From positions 7,973,123-8,037,122 of the forward strand of contig NZ_JHEG04000001.1 of NCBI RefSeq assembly GCF_000760695.4: a stretch of DNA of 64,000 bases, read 5' to 3'. Under the pieces are notes generated by a model. The model saw only the letters and a program-made list of their open reading frames with translations. It was not told the DNA's origin and did not search any database. Made by a program: the position numbers and the translations under genes. Source of the DNA: Tolypothrix bouteillei VB521301 (GTDB taxonomy: Bacteria; Cyanobacteriota; Cyanobacteriia; Cyanobacteriales; Nostocaceae). Below, piece by piece: positions 54,850-64,000 of the stretch. Numbering within the stretch: position 1 is the stretch's first letter; every line of letters begins with the position of its first letter.

Positions 54850-55299
54850 GTGTCTCAAGTTTTTGAACAATCGATTCAAATTAATGCGACAGCGACAGAC
54901 GTGGAGCGATGCATTACAGACCTGACGTTAATGCATCGCTGGCTCAACCCTGCTTTACGCTGTGAACCTTTAGGTCAGTGGAGTACTGAAATTGGTGGCA
55001 AAAGCTTGTTCGTTATTCAAACACCAATTCTCAAACCCACGTTACACAGTACAATTGTGGAGAGACAGCCCGGTTTGGTTGTCTGGGAATTTCAAGGTTT
55101 TTTTGAAGGGCGCGATCGCTGGGAATGCCGACCCATAGACAAGGGAACGCAACTGCTGAACAGGTTTGAATTTGATATTCCCAACCCTATAGTCAGTTGG
55201 GGCTTTAAAACTTTTGCTGAAAATTGGACAAAAAGCGATATGCAAGCTCAACTGCGCCGTTTGAAACGGGTTGCAGAAGGGTTAGTGGTTGGTGGTTAA
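54850..55299 (+). CDS. SRPBCC (START-like) family protein
   Basis: A 149-aa protein with a GTG start at 54850. VFEQSIQINATATDVERCITDLTLMHRWLNPALRCEPLG is the typical opening of polyketide-cyclase/dehydrase-like SRPBCC domains, followed by strands (KSLFVIQTPILKPTLHSTIVERQPG; GLVVWEFQGFFEGRDRWEC) and a long C-terminal helix. Binds a hydrophobic ligand in known relatives; ligand unknown. Tail-to-tail with the SirB1-like gene. Confidence 0.8.
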   Translation: MSQVFEQSIQINATATDVERCITDLTLMHRWLNPALRCEPLGQWSTEIGGKSLFVIQTPILKPTLHSTIVERQPGLVVWEFQGFFEGRDRWECRPIDKGTQLLNRFEFDIPNPIVSWGFKTFAENWTKSDMQAQLRRLKRVAEGLVVGG

Positions 55300-55301
55300 A
55301 T

Positions 55302-55336
55302 CCAACAATCAACAACCAACACCCAACAACTAACAA
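55302..55336. repeat. Five heptad repeats between convergent genes
   Basis: Five 7-bp units (CCAACAA, TCAACAA, CCAACAC, CCAACAA, CTAACAA) fill the 37-nt gap exactly between the two stop codons. This STRR sequence differs from the TAATGGC and GGAAGTA families in this window. Confidence 0.8.
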
Positions 55337-56155
55337 CTATCTACCGAGCTGAGACAGTATGTGCCTGATAATATGAGCATCTTTGGCATTGGGGCTTTGT
55401 GCCAAATAAGTCTCTAAGTCTCTTGACGCTTGAGAAAATCGACCGAGTTCATAACACAAAAGACCGCGATCGCGTAATTCTTGTACTTGGTCGGGAAAAA
55501 GTATCAAAATCCGTTCAACTGATGCTAAAGACTTTTCCAAATTTTGTTGATTGAGGTAAATGTATTTCAAGTTTTTCAGCATTCGTTCTAAGAATTGCCG
55601 CTTACTAACAACAGGAAAAAATTCTGGTTGTAGCGTTACCTGCTGTTGATACATCTGACTGAGTAGTTCCTGACAATCTTCAGGAAACATGATGTCACCA
55701 CCATTAAACACATCAACAAAAATTTCTATGTCCGGGATGCTAGGTCGAATCAGAAAATGACCTGGCATTCCAATTCCTTCCATGGGAAAATCAATTTTTC
55801 TTGCCAATTCCAGGTAAACGAGTGCCAAAGAAATGGGAATGCCCAATCTCCGGTCAATTACGTCATTTAAAAAGCTATTACGGGGGTCGTAATAGTTATC
55901 TTTATTACCGCCGTAACCCAGATCGTCGTAGAGATATTGATTAATCGTTTGAATAATTTTTAGAGGATAGCGTTCCTGAGGGAGCCGTTCTTGTAACTCC
56001 AATGCCATTGTCTCCAAAGCATTGAGGTATTCTTCAATATCTAGGTAGGGGTACTCTTCTTGTGCGATGTACAAAGCTGCTCTTGCTAAGTCGATGTACT
56101 CATCAGGCTGCTGAACTTCTTTGTAAAAATACTGTCGCGCTGACGAGATGTTCAT
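55337..56155 (-). CDS. SirB1-family transglutaminase-like protein with TPR end
   Basis: A 272-aa protein started at ATG 56155 (the open frame extends to a TTG seven codons up). The SirB1 core is INQYLYDDLGYGGNKDNYYDPRNSFLNDVIDRRLGIPISLALVYLELARK and PMEGIGMPGHFLIRP. The C-terminal third (YIYLNQQNLEKSLASVERILILFPD and RDRGLLCYELGRFSQASRDLETYLAQSP) is TPR-like. Family knowledge: conserved in many bacteria, transglutaminase-like fold, catalytic Cys usually not retained; exact role unknown. Confidence 0.88.
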   Translation of the reverse strand: MNISSARQYFYKEVQQPDEYIDLARAALYIAQEEYPYLDIEEYLNALETMALELQERLPQERYPLKIIQTINQYLYDDLGYGGNKDNYYDPRNSFLNDVIDRRLGIPISLALVYLELARKIDFPMEGIGMPGHFLIRPSIPDIEIFVDVFNGGDIMFPEDCQELLSQMYQQQVTLQPEFFPVVSKRQFLERMLKNLKYIYLNQQNLEKSLASVERILILFPDQVQELRDRGLLCYELGRFSQASRDLETYLAQSPNAKDAHIIRHILSQLGR

Positions 56156-56879
56156 AAGCAGAAGGTTAGATTGCAAAACAACAAACTAGCTTGAAAATGA
56201 GGCATTGGGCGTTGGGCATAGCATATGTGGAAAGAAGCAATCTCAGGACTGACACAATCTCAACAGTATTTTAGGGATTTCACGCGTTGCAGATCCCTCC
56301 ATCTCCGCCCGATTCTAGAGGCGATCGCGCTCACCACCCTGCCTTTTTCAGGGAGGCTAAGCGTAAGCCCTAAATCTGCTATTTTCTCTTCCCATAACCC
56401 ATTGTATAGCCGAGGCAGCGCGTTGGCCTGAAAACCAGAGGTCTATAGATAATCTTCTGGCTCAAAGAGCGTAATACTTGTATGGTAATGATAAAACTTA
56501 TCAGCATTCATGCGGTAAATACGGGCTTTTTAAATAAAATTTTCTTAAAGAAAAATGTTTTTTTACAAAATTTATATCATTCTTTTATAGCAAAATATTG
56601 GTCAAAGCTTTATCGTGACTGTTTTTCATACACGCTCTTACATTATCGTCAATGTAATTCTTGTATGAATCTCAGTAAAAACCATAGGAGCGAAACAAAT
56701 TTTACAGTACTCTATAAACAGTTAAAGGTAAAGAAAACCCTGTTAAAAATACTTAATATTTTTGGTAACTAATTAGAAATTTTATAATTCTGCTCAAATG
56801 CTGGCATTGCATACTAGGAGCTTTCTTAGTATGCATTTTTTTCATTAAAATTTGCTTTCTTAAAGTCATAAGGCTCAAT
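56156..56879. other. Gap with an R1-type remnant
   Basis: About 720 bases. An R1-type core fragment (TTGTATAGCCGAGGCAGCGCGTTGG, also present at 13.97 kb) lies at about 56402-56428. The second half (56480-56879) is very AT-rich; the open frame at 56482-56772 lacks a ribosome site and coding character. It should contain the promoter for the PEP-CTERM gene. Confidence 0.5.
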
Positions 56880-57932
56880 ATGAAACGTTGGCAGTTTATT
56901 CGTAAAATATTAACAGCAGTATCTTTTAGTTTGTCAATTTTAGCTATTTCAACAAGTACTCAAGCAGCGACTCTCACTGCAGTAGACACAGAATTGACTT
57001 TACTTGTAGATGTATCGGGCAGTATTGATGATAGGGAATTTGACTTGCAAACAAAGGGTTATGTAAATACTTTTTTAAATCCCAATCTTTTCAAAGACTT
57101 TATATCTAAAGGACCATTAGGTAAGATCGCGGTCAACATGATCTACTGGTCTAACTCACTACAGCAGCAAGAAGTTGTAGGATGGTCTCTAATCGATAGC
57201 GTAGCAGCTTCACAACAATTTGCTAATGCTATTAGTGCGACAAAACGTCCATTTTCTGGCACGACTGCTCCTGGTTCTGCGATCGCTTTCGCCACTCCAA
57301 AATTCTTTAATAATGATTTTGAGGGAACGAGGCAAGTTATCGATGTATCCGGCGATGGAGAAGAAAATGACGGAATAGATACAGCAAGCGCCCGGAATCT
57401 TGCTCTTGCTCAAGGCATTGATGCTATCAACGGTATCATTATTAGCAGCGACCCTGTAGTGAAAAACTTTTATTTAGAAGAAATTCTTGGTGGTGTCAAT
57501 GGTGATGGCAGCCCTGCTTTCTTAGTAGAAGCAGCAACCTTTGAGGAGTTCAACACTGCTATTGACAAGAAGATCAAAGCAGAAATTAGAATAAATTCTA
57601 CTCCCATCACAGCAGATCCTCCTACAGGCAACACAAATCCGATTCCCATCACAGTAGATCCTCCTACAGGCAACACAAATCCGGTTCCCGTCACAGTAGA
57701 TCCTCCTACAGGCAACACAAATCCGGTTCCCGTCACAACAGATCCTCCCGCAACCGACACAAATCCGGTTCCCGTCACAGCAGATCCTCCCGCAACCGAC
57801 ACAAATCAGGTTCCCGTCACAGTAAATCCTACTTCCGTCCCTGAAGCATCTTCGATACTGGGCTTGCTAGCATTTAGTGCTGTCAGCGCTGGCTCTATGC
57901 GTACACGAAACGAGAAACGCAAAGGACATTGA
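56880..57932 (+). CDS. DUF1194 (VWA-like) secreted protein with PEP-CTERM sorting signal
   Basis: A 350-aa protein. Signal peptide (about 1-29, ending STQA). The DUF1194 von Willebrand A-like domain (about 35-235) has the metal-site motif LLVDVSGSIDDREF and DVSGDGEENDG. Residues about 242-321 are five 14-residue repeats of the form PVTVDPPTGNTNPV, then a PEP-CTERM tail: VPEASS, a hydrophobic helix (ILGLLAFSAVSAGS) and a basic end (RTRNEKRK). PEP-CTERM proteins are sorted by exosortase to the outside; Ala replaces the usual Pro of VPEP. Likely an exopolysaccharide-associated surface protein. Confidence 0.9.
   Translation: MKRWQFIRKILTAVSFSLSILAISTSTQAATLTAVDTELTLLVDVSGSIDDREFDLQTKGYVNTFLNPNLFKDFISKGPLGKIAVNMIYWSNSLQQQEVVGWSLIDSVAASQQFANAISATKRPFSGTTAPGSAIAFATPKFFNNDFEGTRQVIDVSGDGEENDGIDTASARNLALAQGIDAINGIIISSDPVVKNFYLEEILGGVNGDGSPAFLVEAATFEEFNTAIDKKIKAEIRINSTPITADPPTGNTNPIPITVDPPTGNTNPVPVTVDPPTGNTNPVPVTTDPPATDTNPVPVTADPPATDTNQVPVTVNPTSVPEASSILGLLAFSAVSAGSMRTRNEKRKGH
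57603..57842 (+). repeat. Tandem 42-bp repeats in the PEP-CTERM gene
   Basis: Units start at 57603, 57645, 57687, 57729 and 57771 with a partial sixth at 57813. Each begins CCCRTCACAG and encodes 14 residues. Units 1-3 have PTGNTN and units 4-5 have PATDTN, so the array contains two subtypes. Confidence 0.92.
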
Positions 57933-59678
<1,746 letters not shown>

Positions 59679-59681
<3 letters not shown>

Positions 59682-59741
59682 TGGCTAATGGCTAATGGCT
59701 AATGGCTAATGGCTAATGGCTAATGGCTAATGGCTAATGGC
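59679..59741 (+). repeat. Nine perfect TAATGGC heptads starting at the atpD stop codon
   Basis: 63 bp = nine exact copies of TAATGGC; the TAA of the first copy is the atpD stop codon. Perfect identity indicates recent slippage or expansion. Confidence 0.95.
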
Positions 59742-59993
59742 TAATAGTGAGTCCAGTTCTGTAGGCGGTGAGACCAGTGCTGCAGGAGGGTTTCCCGCGA
59801 CCTGGCAACTGGCGTATAGCCCTGCGGGCATAGCCTGCGGCAACGCGGAGTGTGTGCCTTGCACATAGCGTCTCCGCTCCTAAGATAGGGCTAATGGCTA
59901 ATGGTTAATAGTGCAATTAGCAATTAGCTATTAGCAATTAGCTATTAGCAATTAGCTATTAGCAATCAGCAAAAAACAAAGGACAAAAAACGA
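59742..59993. repeat. Composite repeat region between atpD and atpC
   Basis: A GC-rich block (about 59748-59882: GTAGGCGGTGAGACCAGTGCTGCAGGAGGGTTTCCCGCGACC and GCGTATAGCCCTGCGGGCATAGCC) related to the palindromic patches at 13.98 and 18.17 kb. It is followed by more TAATGGC units (about 59888) and three copies of CAATTAGCTATTAG (about 59912-59960). It ends just before the atpC start. Confidence 0.8.
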
Positions 59994-60407
59994 ATGACTT
60001 TGACTGTTCGTGTAATTTCCCCAGATAAAACAGTGTGGGATGCGGCGGCTGAAGAAGTCGTTTTGCCAAGTACCACTGGTCAACTCGGTATTCTTAGCGG
60101 ACACGCACCACTTCTAACCGCCCTAGATACGGGAGTCATGAGAGTACGTCCCGATCGCAATCAGGGCTGGATCGCTATTGCTCTGTTGGGTGGTTTTGCT
60201 GAAGTTGAGCAAGATGAAGTGACAATTCTGGTTAACGGTGCTGAACGTGGTGACTCTATTAATTTAGAGGAAGCCCGGAGTGCTTTTGGTGAAGCAGAAA
60301 CTCGTTTGAATCAGGTACAGCAAGGCGATCGACAAGCACAAATCCAAGCAACCCAAGCATACAAACGCGCTCGTGCTCGTTTTCAAGCTGCTGGTGGATT
60401 GATTTAA
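59994..60407 (+). CDS. atpC: F0F1 ATP synthase subunit epsilon
   Basis: A 137-aa subunit. The N-terminal beta sandwich ([49 protein letters not shown] region) and the C-terminal helical hairpin ([41 protein letters not shown]) are complete. It connects the F1 head with the rotor and inhibits ATP hydrolysis. The start codon follows a tandem-repeat region, not a strong ribosome site, so its translation may differ from compact atpBE loci. Confidence 0.97.
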   Translation: MTLTVRVISPDKTVWDAAAEEVVLPSTTGQLGILSGHAPLLTALDTGVMRVRPDRNQGWIAIALLGGFAEVEQDEVTILVNGAERGDSINLEEARSAFGEAETRLNQVQQGDRQAQIQATQAYKRARARFQAAGGLI

Positions 60408-60426
60408 GTTGCGTAAAAGCAATTTT

Positions 60427-60468
60427 GGCTCATATGAGCGGCAATATGGCTCATATGAGTGGCAATTT
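60427..60468. repeat. Two tandem 21-bp units with palindromic GCTCATATGAGC
   Basis: GGCTCATATGAGCGGCAATAT (one base over a 20-mer) at 60427 and a near copy at 60448 with one changed palindrome base. It lies 19 nt after the atpC stop. Confidence 0.85.
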
Positions 60469-60473
60469 TAGCT

Positions 60474-60509
60474 TGTGTGGGACGGGCGTCTCGCCCGTTC
60501 TACCACACA
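60474..60509 (+). terminator. Two-part hairpin after atpC
   Basis: Inner stem ACGGGCG/CGCCCGT (60482-60498, loop TCT) within an outer stem TGTGTGG/CCACACA (60474-60480 and 60503-60509). No T tract; likely transcription end or mRNA-stabilising structure for atpC. Confidence 0.6.
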
Positions 60510-60532
60510 CTTAACAACAAAAACTTCATAAA

Positions 60533-60553
60533 AGGGTGGGCATTGTCCACCCT
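60533..60553 (-). terminator. Terminator of the Ycf65/PSRP-3 gene
   Basis: On the minus strand AGGGTGG, 7-nt loop, CCACCCT, followed by TTTTATG; 24 nt past the stop codon. Fits a short intrinsic terminator. Confidence 0.65.
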
Positions 60554-60576
60554 AATTATGCGTCTTAATGTGGAAA

Positions 60577-60882
60577 TCAGGCGCTACCTGTAAAAGTAAC
60601 TTCAGGAAATTTTGCCTGTGCTTCAGCCATCGGACGGTTTCTACCTTCTTCTTGCCAATAGTTAATAACTTCTGTGGCTTTATTCAGTAGTTCTACTCGA
60701 TCCAGTTCAGTAATCCAGTGTTTGGACTCTAATTCCTTCTTGAGTTCTTCCCAGGCATCATTTCTTGGCCAGAAAAAGTACTTAGTCAAAGGGCTTGTGC
60801 CTTTGCCTACTACTTGATCGACTGCCAATGCGACATTATCGTCTAACCACAGTATTTTCAAAAGAAATTTGGACAATGGCAC
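60577..60882 (-). CDS. ycf65: Ribosomal protein PSRP-3/Ycf65 (cS23 type)
   Basis: A 101-aa protein if read from GTG 60882. However GGAGG lies so that the TTG at 60876 ([14 protein letters not shown]) has the ideal 5-nt spacing, so TTG 60876 is probably the true start (99 aa). Conserved core: [55 protein letters not shown] and [17 protein letters not shown], diagnostic of PSRP-3. It binds the 30S subunit in chloroplasts and cyanobacteria. Confidence 0.92.
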   Translation of the reverse strand: MPLSKFLLKILWLDDNVALAVDQVVGKGTSPLTKYFFWPRNDAWEELKKELESKHWITELDRVELLNKATEVINYWQEEGRNRPMAEAQAKFPEVTFTGSA

Positions 60883-61079
60883 CTCCGGTAAGTCTCCGGG
60901 CTATTTACTAACTTTGCGATCGCTTATTCTAACTCAATATCTACCCGCTTACCAAACAATAATTAGGACAGAAGGCTCGGAGTTAGGTCGCACTTAAGTT
61001 TTACCAGCGATCGGTCATTGCTTACCAGTTAAAATCTTTGTTGTTAAGGTTAAGGGTTGACAACGGATGCGGGGGGTCG

Positions 61080-62354
61080 ATGGTGGAACTTCTACAAAGT
61101 TTTTTCTCAGACAATTTTATTCCTCACGGGCATTGTTATCTTTGGAAACCTGAATTAGTTTCCTTACACGTAATTTCAGATGTCATTATTGCGCTTTCAT
61201 ATTATTCAATTCCACTCACGTTAGTCTACTTTGTCCGTAAAAGACAAGATGTCCCGTTCAAAATTATTTTTCTGTTGTTTGGAGCTTTCATTGTTTCCTG
61301 TGGTACAACACATATAATGGAAGTTTGGACGCTTTGGTATCCTACTTACTGGTTATCTGGAACTCTTAAAGCTTTTACCGCTGTAGTCTCTTTTTATACA
61401 GCTTTAACTCTAATACCTTTAGTCCCGCAAGCCCTTGCTCTCCCGAGCCCAGCACAGCTTGAACAAGCAAATAGGGCTTTACAAAAAGAAAATGCCGAAC
61501 GTCAAAAGGTTGAGCAAGAGTTGCGACAGTACAAAGAACATCTAGAAGAATTAGTCAAACAACGTACTATTGAATTAGAACACGCGAACAAACAACTTCA
61601 GCAAGAAATTCTTCAGCGCCAGCAGTCTCAGGAAAAAATGGCGCAGTTACTAAAAGAAGTAGAAAGTACAAACAAAGAGTTAAATGATTTTGCTTACGTG
61701 GTGTCTCACGATTTAAAAGCACCACTGCGGGGAATTAGTTCGTTATCTCAATGGCTCCTAGCAGATTACAGCGATAAACTCGACGAACAGGGTCAAGAAT
61801 TCATTAATCTTCTTATTAATCGAGTTCAAAAAATGCATAATCTTATAGAAGGCATTTTACAGTACTCCAGGGTAGGACGTGTCAAAGAGGAGATCGGACA
61901 GGTTAATTTAAACCAATTAGTGGCAGACGTTATTGAGCTTCTCGATTCCAAAGACAGTATACAGATAGAGGCGATCGGTAACCTACCTGTGATTAACTTC
62001 GAGAGAACTAAAATAGAACAAGTGTTTCAGAATTTACTCAGTAATGCTATTAAATTTATAGATAAACCACAAGGAAATATTACGATTCAATGTCATGAAG
62101 GTAGCGATGACTGGCTCTTTAGCGTTGCTGATAATGGATTGGGAATTGAAAAAGAGCAATTTACCAGAATTTTCCAGATATTTCAAAAAATTTCTAGCGA
62201 TAAAAGCTCTGATAGTACGGGAATTGGATTGGCTTTAGTGAAAAAGATTGTAGAAATGTACGGTGGTAAGGTTTGGGTAGAATCTGAGGTTGGAAAAGGG
62301 AGTACATTCTTTTTTACCGTGAAAAAACAGCTACCAATCAAGGCAGCATACTAG
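61080..62354 (+). CDS. Ethylene-receptor-like sensor histidine kinase
   Basis: A 424-aa protein from ATG 61080; the upstream TTG-initiated extension is rejected. Three membrane helices (about 28-140) carry the ethylene-binding residues: Asp34, Tyr41, Ile44, Pro45, Cys74 and His78. These have exactly the spacing of plant ETR1 (Asp25, Tyr32, Ile35, Pro36, Cys65, His69). A coiled coil (about 145-200) leads to HisKA with His210 (VVSHDLKAPLR) and a HATPase domain (LLSNAIKF, DNGLGIEKEQ, STGIGLALVKK). Unlike SynEtr1 it has no PAS or phytochrome domain in between. Copper-dependent ethylene sensing is a strong inference. No response regulator is adjacent. Confidence 0.93.
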   Translation: MVELLQSFFSDNFIPHGHCYLWKPELVSLHVISDVIIALSYYSIPLTLVYFVRKRQDVPFKIIFLLFGAFIVSCGTTHIMEVWTLWYPTYWLSGTLKAFTAVVSFYTALTLIPLVPQALALPSPAQLEQANRALQKENAERQKVEQELRQYKEHLEELVKQRTIELEHANKQLQQEILQRQQSQEKMAQLLKEVESTNKELNDFAYVVSHDLKAPLRGISSLSQWLLADYSDKLDEQGQEFINLLINRVQKMHNLIEGILQYSRVGRVKEEIGQVNLNQLVADVIELLDSKDSIQIEAIGNLPVINFERTKIEQVFQNLLSNAIKFIDKPQGNITIQCHEGSDDWLFSVADNGLGIEKEQFTRIFQIFQKISSDKSSDSTGIGLALVKKIVEMYGGKVWVESEVGKGSTFFFTVKKQLPIKAAY

Positions 62355-63092
62355 CATTGTAGTAGCGTGTTTTAAGCTAAAATGTTAGATTGAGTATTAA
62401 GGCATGCTAGTTTTACACGAGCCTCCTCTGGGATGAATCGCTTGTAGAGTTGAGCAATTGGCTGATGAAATGTGTGGGTTTTAACCCACACATAACAGAA
62501 CGGAAACAAAGGCATAGAGGCAAAGCCACTACTTCTTTGAATTGGGTGCAAGTGGGCTTGACTTATGCACTTTTTCTGCACACCCAATTATGCGACAAGA
62601 TGGCGCATTTGGAGCAAGAGTTGAATTGTTAAATTTTATGAAGAGAGTAGGCGGGCTCCCACGAACGTAAAACGTATGGCAAAGCCCTACCTACTTTTCT
62701 TTTTAGCTTGCAGGTACTGTAGGTTGGTGGTGTTATGTTCTCCAAACAAGCTTTACTTTGCATAACTATGAAGAAACACGTCCCATCGCAGAAGAGTTGG
62801 TAGGAGTTTCACGCTTCAAAATGGCTATGACTGGTATGCTTACGCTGTCCTTTGCGAACCATTCTTAGTCCATACAGGTACAACTCATAAATCAAACAGT
62901 GCGATCGCACCTATATCATTAAATCCGGGACGGGCATCAATTAAAATAACATCATTTTCTGCTCGTCCACATCTAACCGAATAATAACGAATTCTACATT
63001 AGGAATTAGATTGTCTTCTGCCTTACGGTACTAGCTCGATTTACAGGGTTTACTTCATACTTCATCATTTATACTTCATCATTTATACTTGT
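62355..63092. other. Degraded gap
   Basis: About 740 bases. A perfect 22-bp palindrome (TGTGTGGGTT TT AACCCACACA, 62471-62492) could end the kinase transcript. An isolated coding-like run at about 62747-62869 (plus) would encode FTLHNYEETRPIAEELVGVS and more up to a stop, perhaps a gene remnant that I cannot identify. Another remnant is listed separately. Three ATACTTCATCATTT-like repeats (about 63050-63088) precede the next gene. Confidence 0.5.
62892..63002 (-). pseudogene. Possible remnant of a ParA/MinD-like ATPase
   Basis: On the minus strand one frame reads PNVEFVIIRLDVDEQ, and after a +1 shift another reads ENDVILIDARPGFNDIGAIA and FDL before a stop. The second part resembles the Walker-B region of ParA-type ATPases (DVILIDxRPG). 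Both are short and frameshifted, so if correct this is only a decayed piece. Confidence 0.35.
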
Positions 63093-64000
63093 ATGTCTTT
63101 GAACCCTAAATTTGCGTCTAAACTGCGTAGTGTTGCCGATCGCCTCTTTGATTTGATTGATAATTTTGCAGGAGCTAGAGTGCTTATTATTGGGGACTTG
63201 ACTTTAGATGAGTTCCTAACCGGTCAAGTAGAAAGAGTCTCTCGCGAAGCCCCTGTATTAATTCTCCGTCATGAAACCACCAAGCAAGTACCGGGAGGTG
63301 GAGCAAACGCAGTCTATAATTTTGCCCGCTTGGGAGGACAAGTTCTTGCTGTAGGGCTTTTGGGTAAGGATGAACAAGGGAGAGCACTGCAAGGTTTGCT
63401 TGAAACTGCAGGCATTAAAACGGGCGGTATTTTTCTAGATGAGGAGCGTCCGACAGTCACAAAAACAAGAATTTCCGGGCATTCCCGTCAATCAGTGACC
63501 CAGCAAATGGTCCGGATTGACCGAAAATCAGAAGATTTACCTAGCTTGGATTTACAGCTACAATTAGCTGAGTATATTCAAGAACATATTCATACAGTTG
63601 ATGCTGTGGTATGTTCTGATTACGGTGATGGAACGTTAACTCAACCCGTGATTTCAGCAGCCCTTTGTGCATCCCGGAGTGTTGTTGATGCTCAAAAGCA
63701 TTTGAAGCGGTATCGAGGAGCAATGTTGTTTACTCCAAATTTACCAGAAGCAGAACTGGCTGTAGGATATGCTATTACTGATGAAGCTGCGCTGGCTCGA
63801 GCAGGAAAAGATTTGCTGGAATTGACTGACGCCAAGCATATCCTGATTACCCGTGGCGAACAAGGGATGACTTTATTTAACGATGATGGTACTAAAGATG
63901 ACATTCCAGCTTTTAATAGAACTGAGGTGTTTGATGTGACCGGTGCTGGAGATACCGTGGTGGCTGGATTAACTCTTGGTTTAACTGCGGGGGCGTCAAT
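63093..64000 (+). CDS. PfkB-family sugar kinase, HldE/RfaE1-like (partial, runs off the right edge)
   Basis: 302 codons from ATG 63093, no stop before the edge. Motifs follow the HldE kinase half: VLIIGDLTLDEFLTGQVERVSREAPV (substrate region), PGGGANAVYNFARLGG, ITRGEQGMTLF and the PfkB signature DVTGAGDTVVAG with catalytic Asp. The known enzyme phosphorylates D-glycero-beta-D-manno-heptose 7-phosphate for lipopolysaccharide. Whether an adenylyltransferase half follows cannot be seen. Its substrate may be a different sugar. Confidence 0.85.
   Translation, partial: MSLNPKFASKLRSVADRLFDLIDNFAGARVLIIGDLTLDEFLTGQVERVSREAPVLILRHETTKQVPGGGANAVYNFARLGGQVLAVGLLGKDEQGRALQGLLETAGIKTGGIFLDEERPTVTKTRISGHSRQSVTQQMVRIDRKSEDLPSLDLQLQLAEYIQEHIHTVDAVVCSDYGDGTLTQPVISAALCASRSVVDAQKHLKRYRGAMLFTPNLPEAELAVGYAITDEAALARAGKDLLELTDAKHILITRGEQGMTLFNDDGTKDDIPAFNRTEVFDVTGAGDTVVAGLTLGLTAGAS

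Noticed and set aside
56482..56772. 96-codon plus-strand open frame
   Set aside because: Very AT-rich, no ribosome site, no domain; low coding likelihood.
62747..62869. Short gene encoding a LHNYEETRPIAEEL-containing peptide
   Set aside because: No start codon with a ribosome site and only about 40 codons; kept only as a possible unidentified remnant.

Overview
The window reads as chromosomal DNA of a filamentous, probably heterocyst-forming (Nostocales-type) cyanobacterium. The evidence is: many HIP1-type GCGATCGC octamers; an atpD/atpC pair and a Ycf65/PSRP-3 ribosomal protein of cyanobacterial type; heptad short tandem repeats (STRR) and other small repeats between genes; a PEP-CTERM secreted protein; an ethylene-receptor-like histidine kinase; and a DUF4347/RTX giant protein. 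The genus cannot be named from the sequence alone.

Layout. 1-2462: 5' part of a large DUF4347 + RTX-repeat secreted protein (minus strand, runs off the left edge). 3.1-7.1 kb: small accessory genes (YdcF-like, a glycine-zipper stress-type protein, a PD-(D/E)XK-type protein, DUF4058, a lone HicB) between decayed copies of the 3' ends of two neighbouring genes. 7.2-13.6 kb: a five-gene minus-strand unit, TetR regulator, HlyD-type adaptor, double ATPase and two ABC-2 permeases, laid out like E. coli ybiH(cecR)-ybhGFSR; two matching 8-4-8 inverted repeats are its likely TetR operators. 13.7-18.2 kb: a dense palindromic repeat patch, a large PAS/GAF histidine kinase, and a tnpB-only IS element with a divergent ribbon-helix-helix gene. 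18.3-25.4 kb: an autoregulated MerR-type metal sensor, then a set that fits organosulfur use (OYE-type flavin reductase, acyl-CoA-dehydrogenase-fold oxidase, SsuD-type monooxygenase, class II aldolase and cysteine-dioxygenase-like thiol dioxygenase). 26.1 kb: glutamate dehydrogenase.

27.4-52.5 kb is the most unusual part. It holds two tandem, paralogous copies of one module: TpsB outer-membrane transporter, TpsA filamentous-haemagglutinin-type exoprotein, an exported TPR-CHAT putative protease (both exactly 931 aa, with His792 and Cys839 at the same positions), and a convergent secreted fasciclin protein. A membrane Ser/Thr kinase with TPR repeats lies between the copies, and a broken third TpsA fragment lies upstream. 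Miniature repeat elements lie at many of the boundaries. I infer a cell-surface secretion/adhesion system with a periplasmic caspase-fold protease attached; no function is demonstrated.

52.5-64 kb: an MscS-related membrane protein, a SRPBCC protein, a SirB1-type transglutaminase-like protein, a DUF1194 (VWA) PEP-CTERM protein with 42-bp repeats, atpD and atpC separated by tandem repeats, Ycf65/PSRP-3, the ethylene-receptor-like kinase, a decayed gap, and the start of a PfkB/HldE-type sugar kinase that runs off the right edge. No tRNA, rRNA or CRISPR array was seen.
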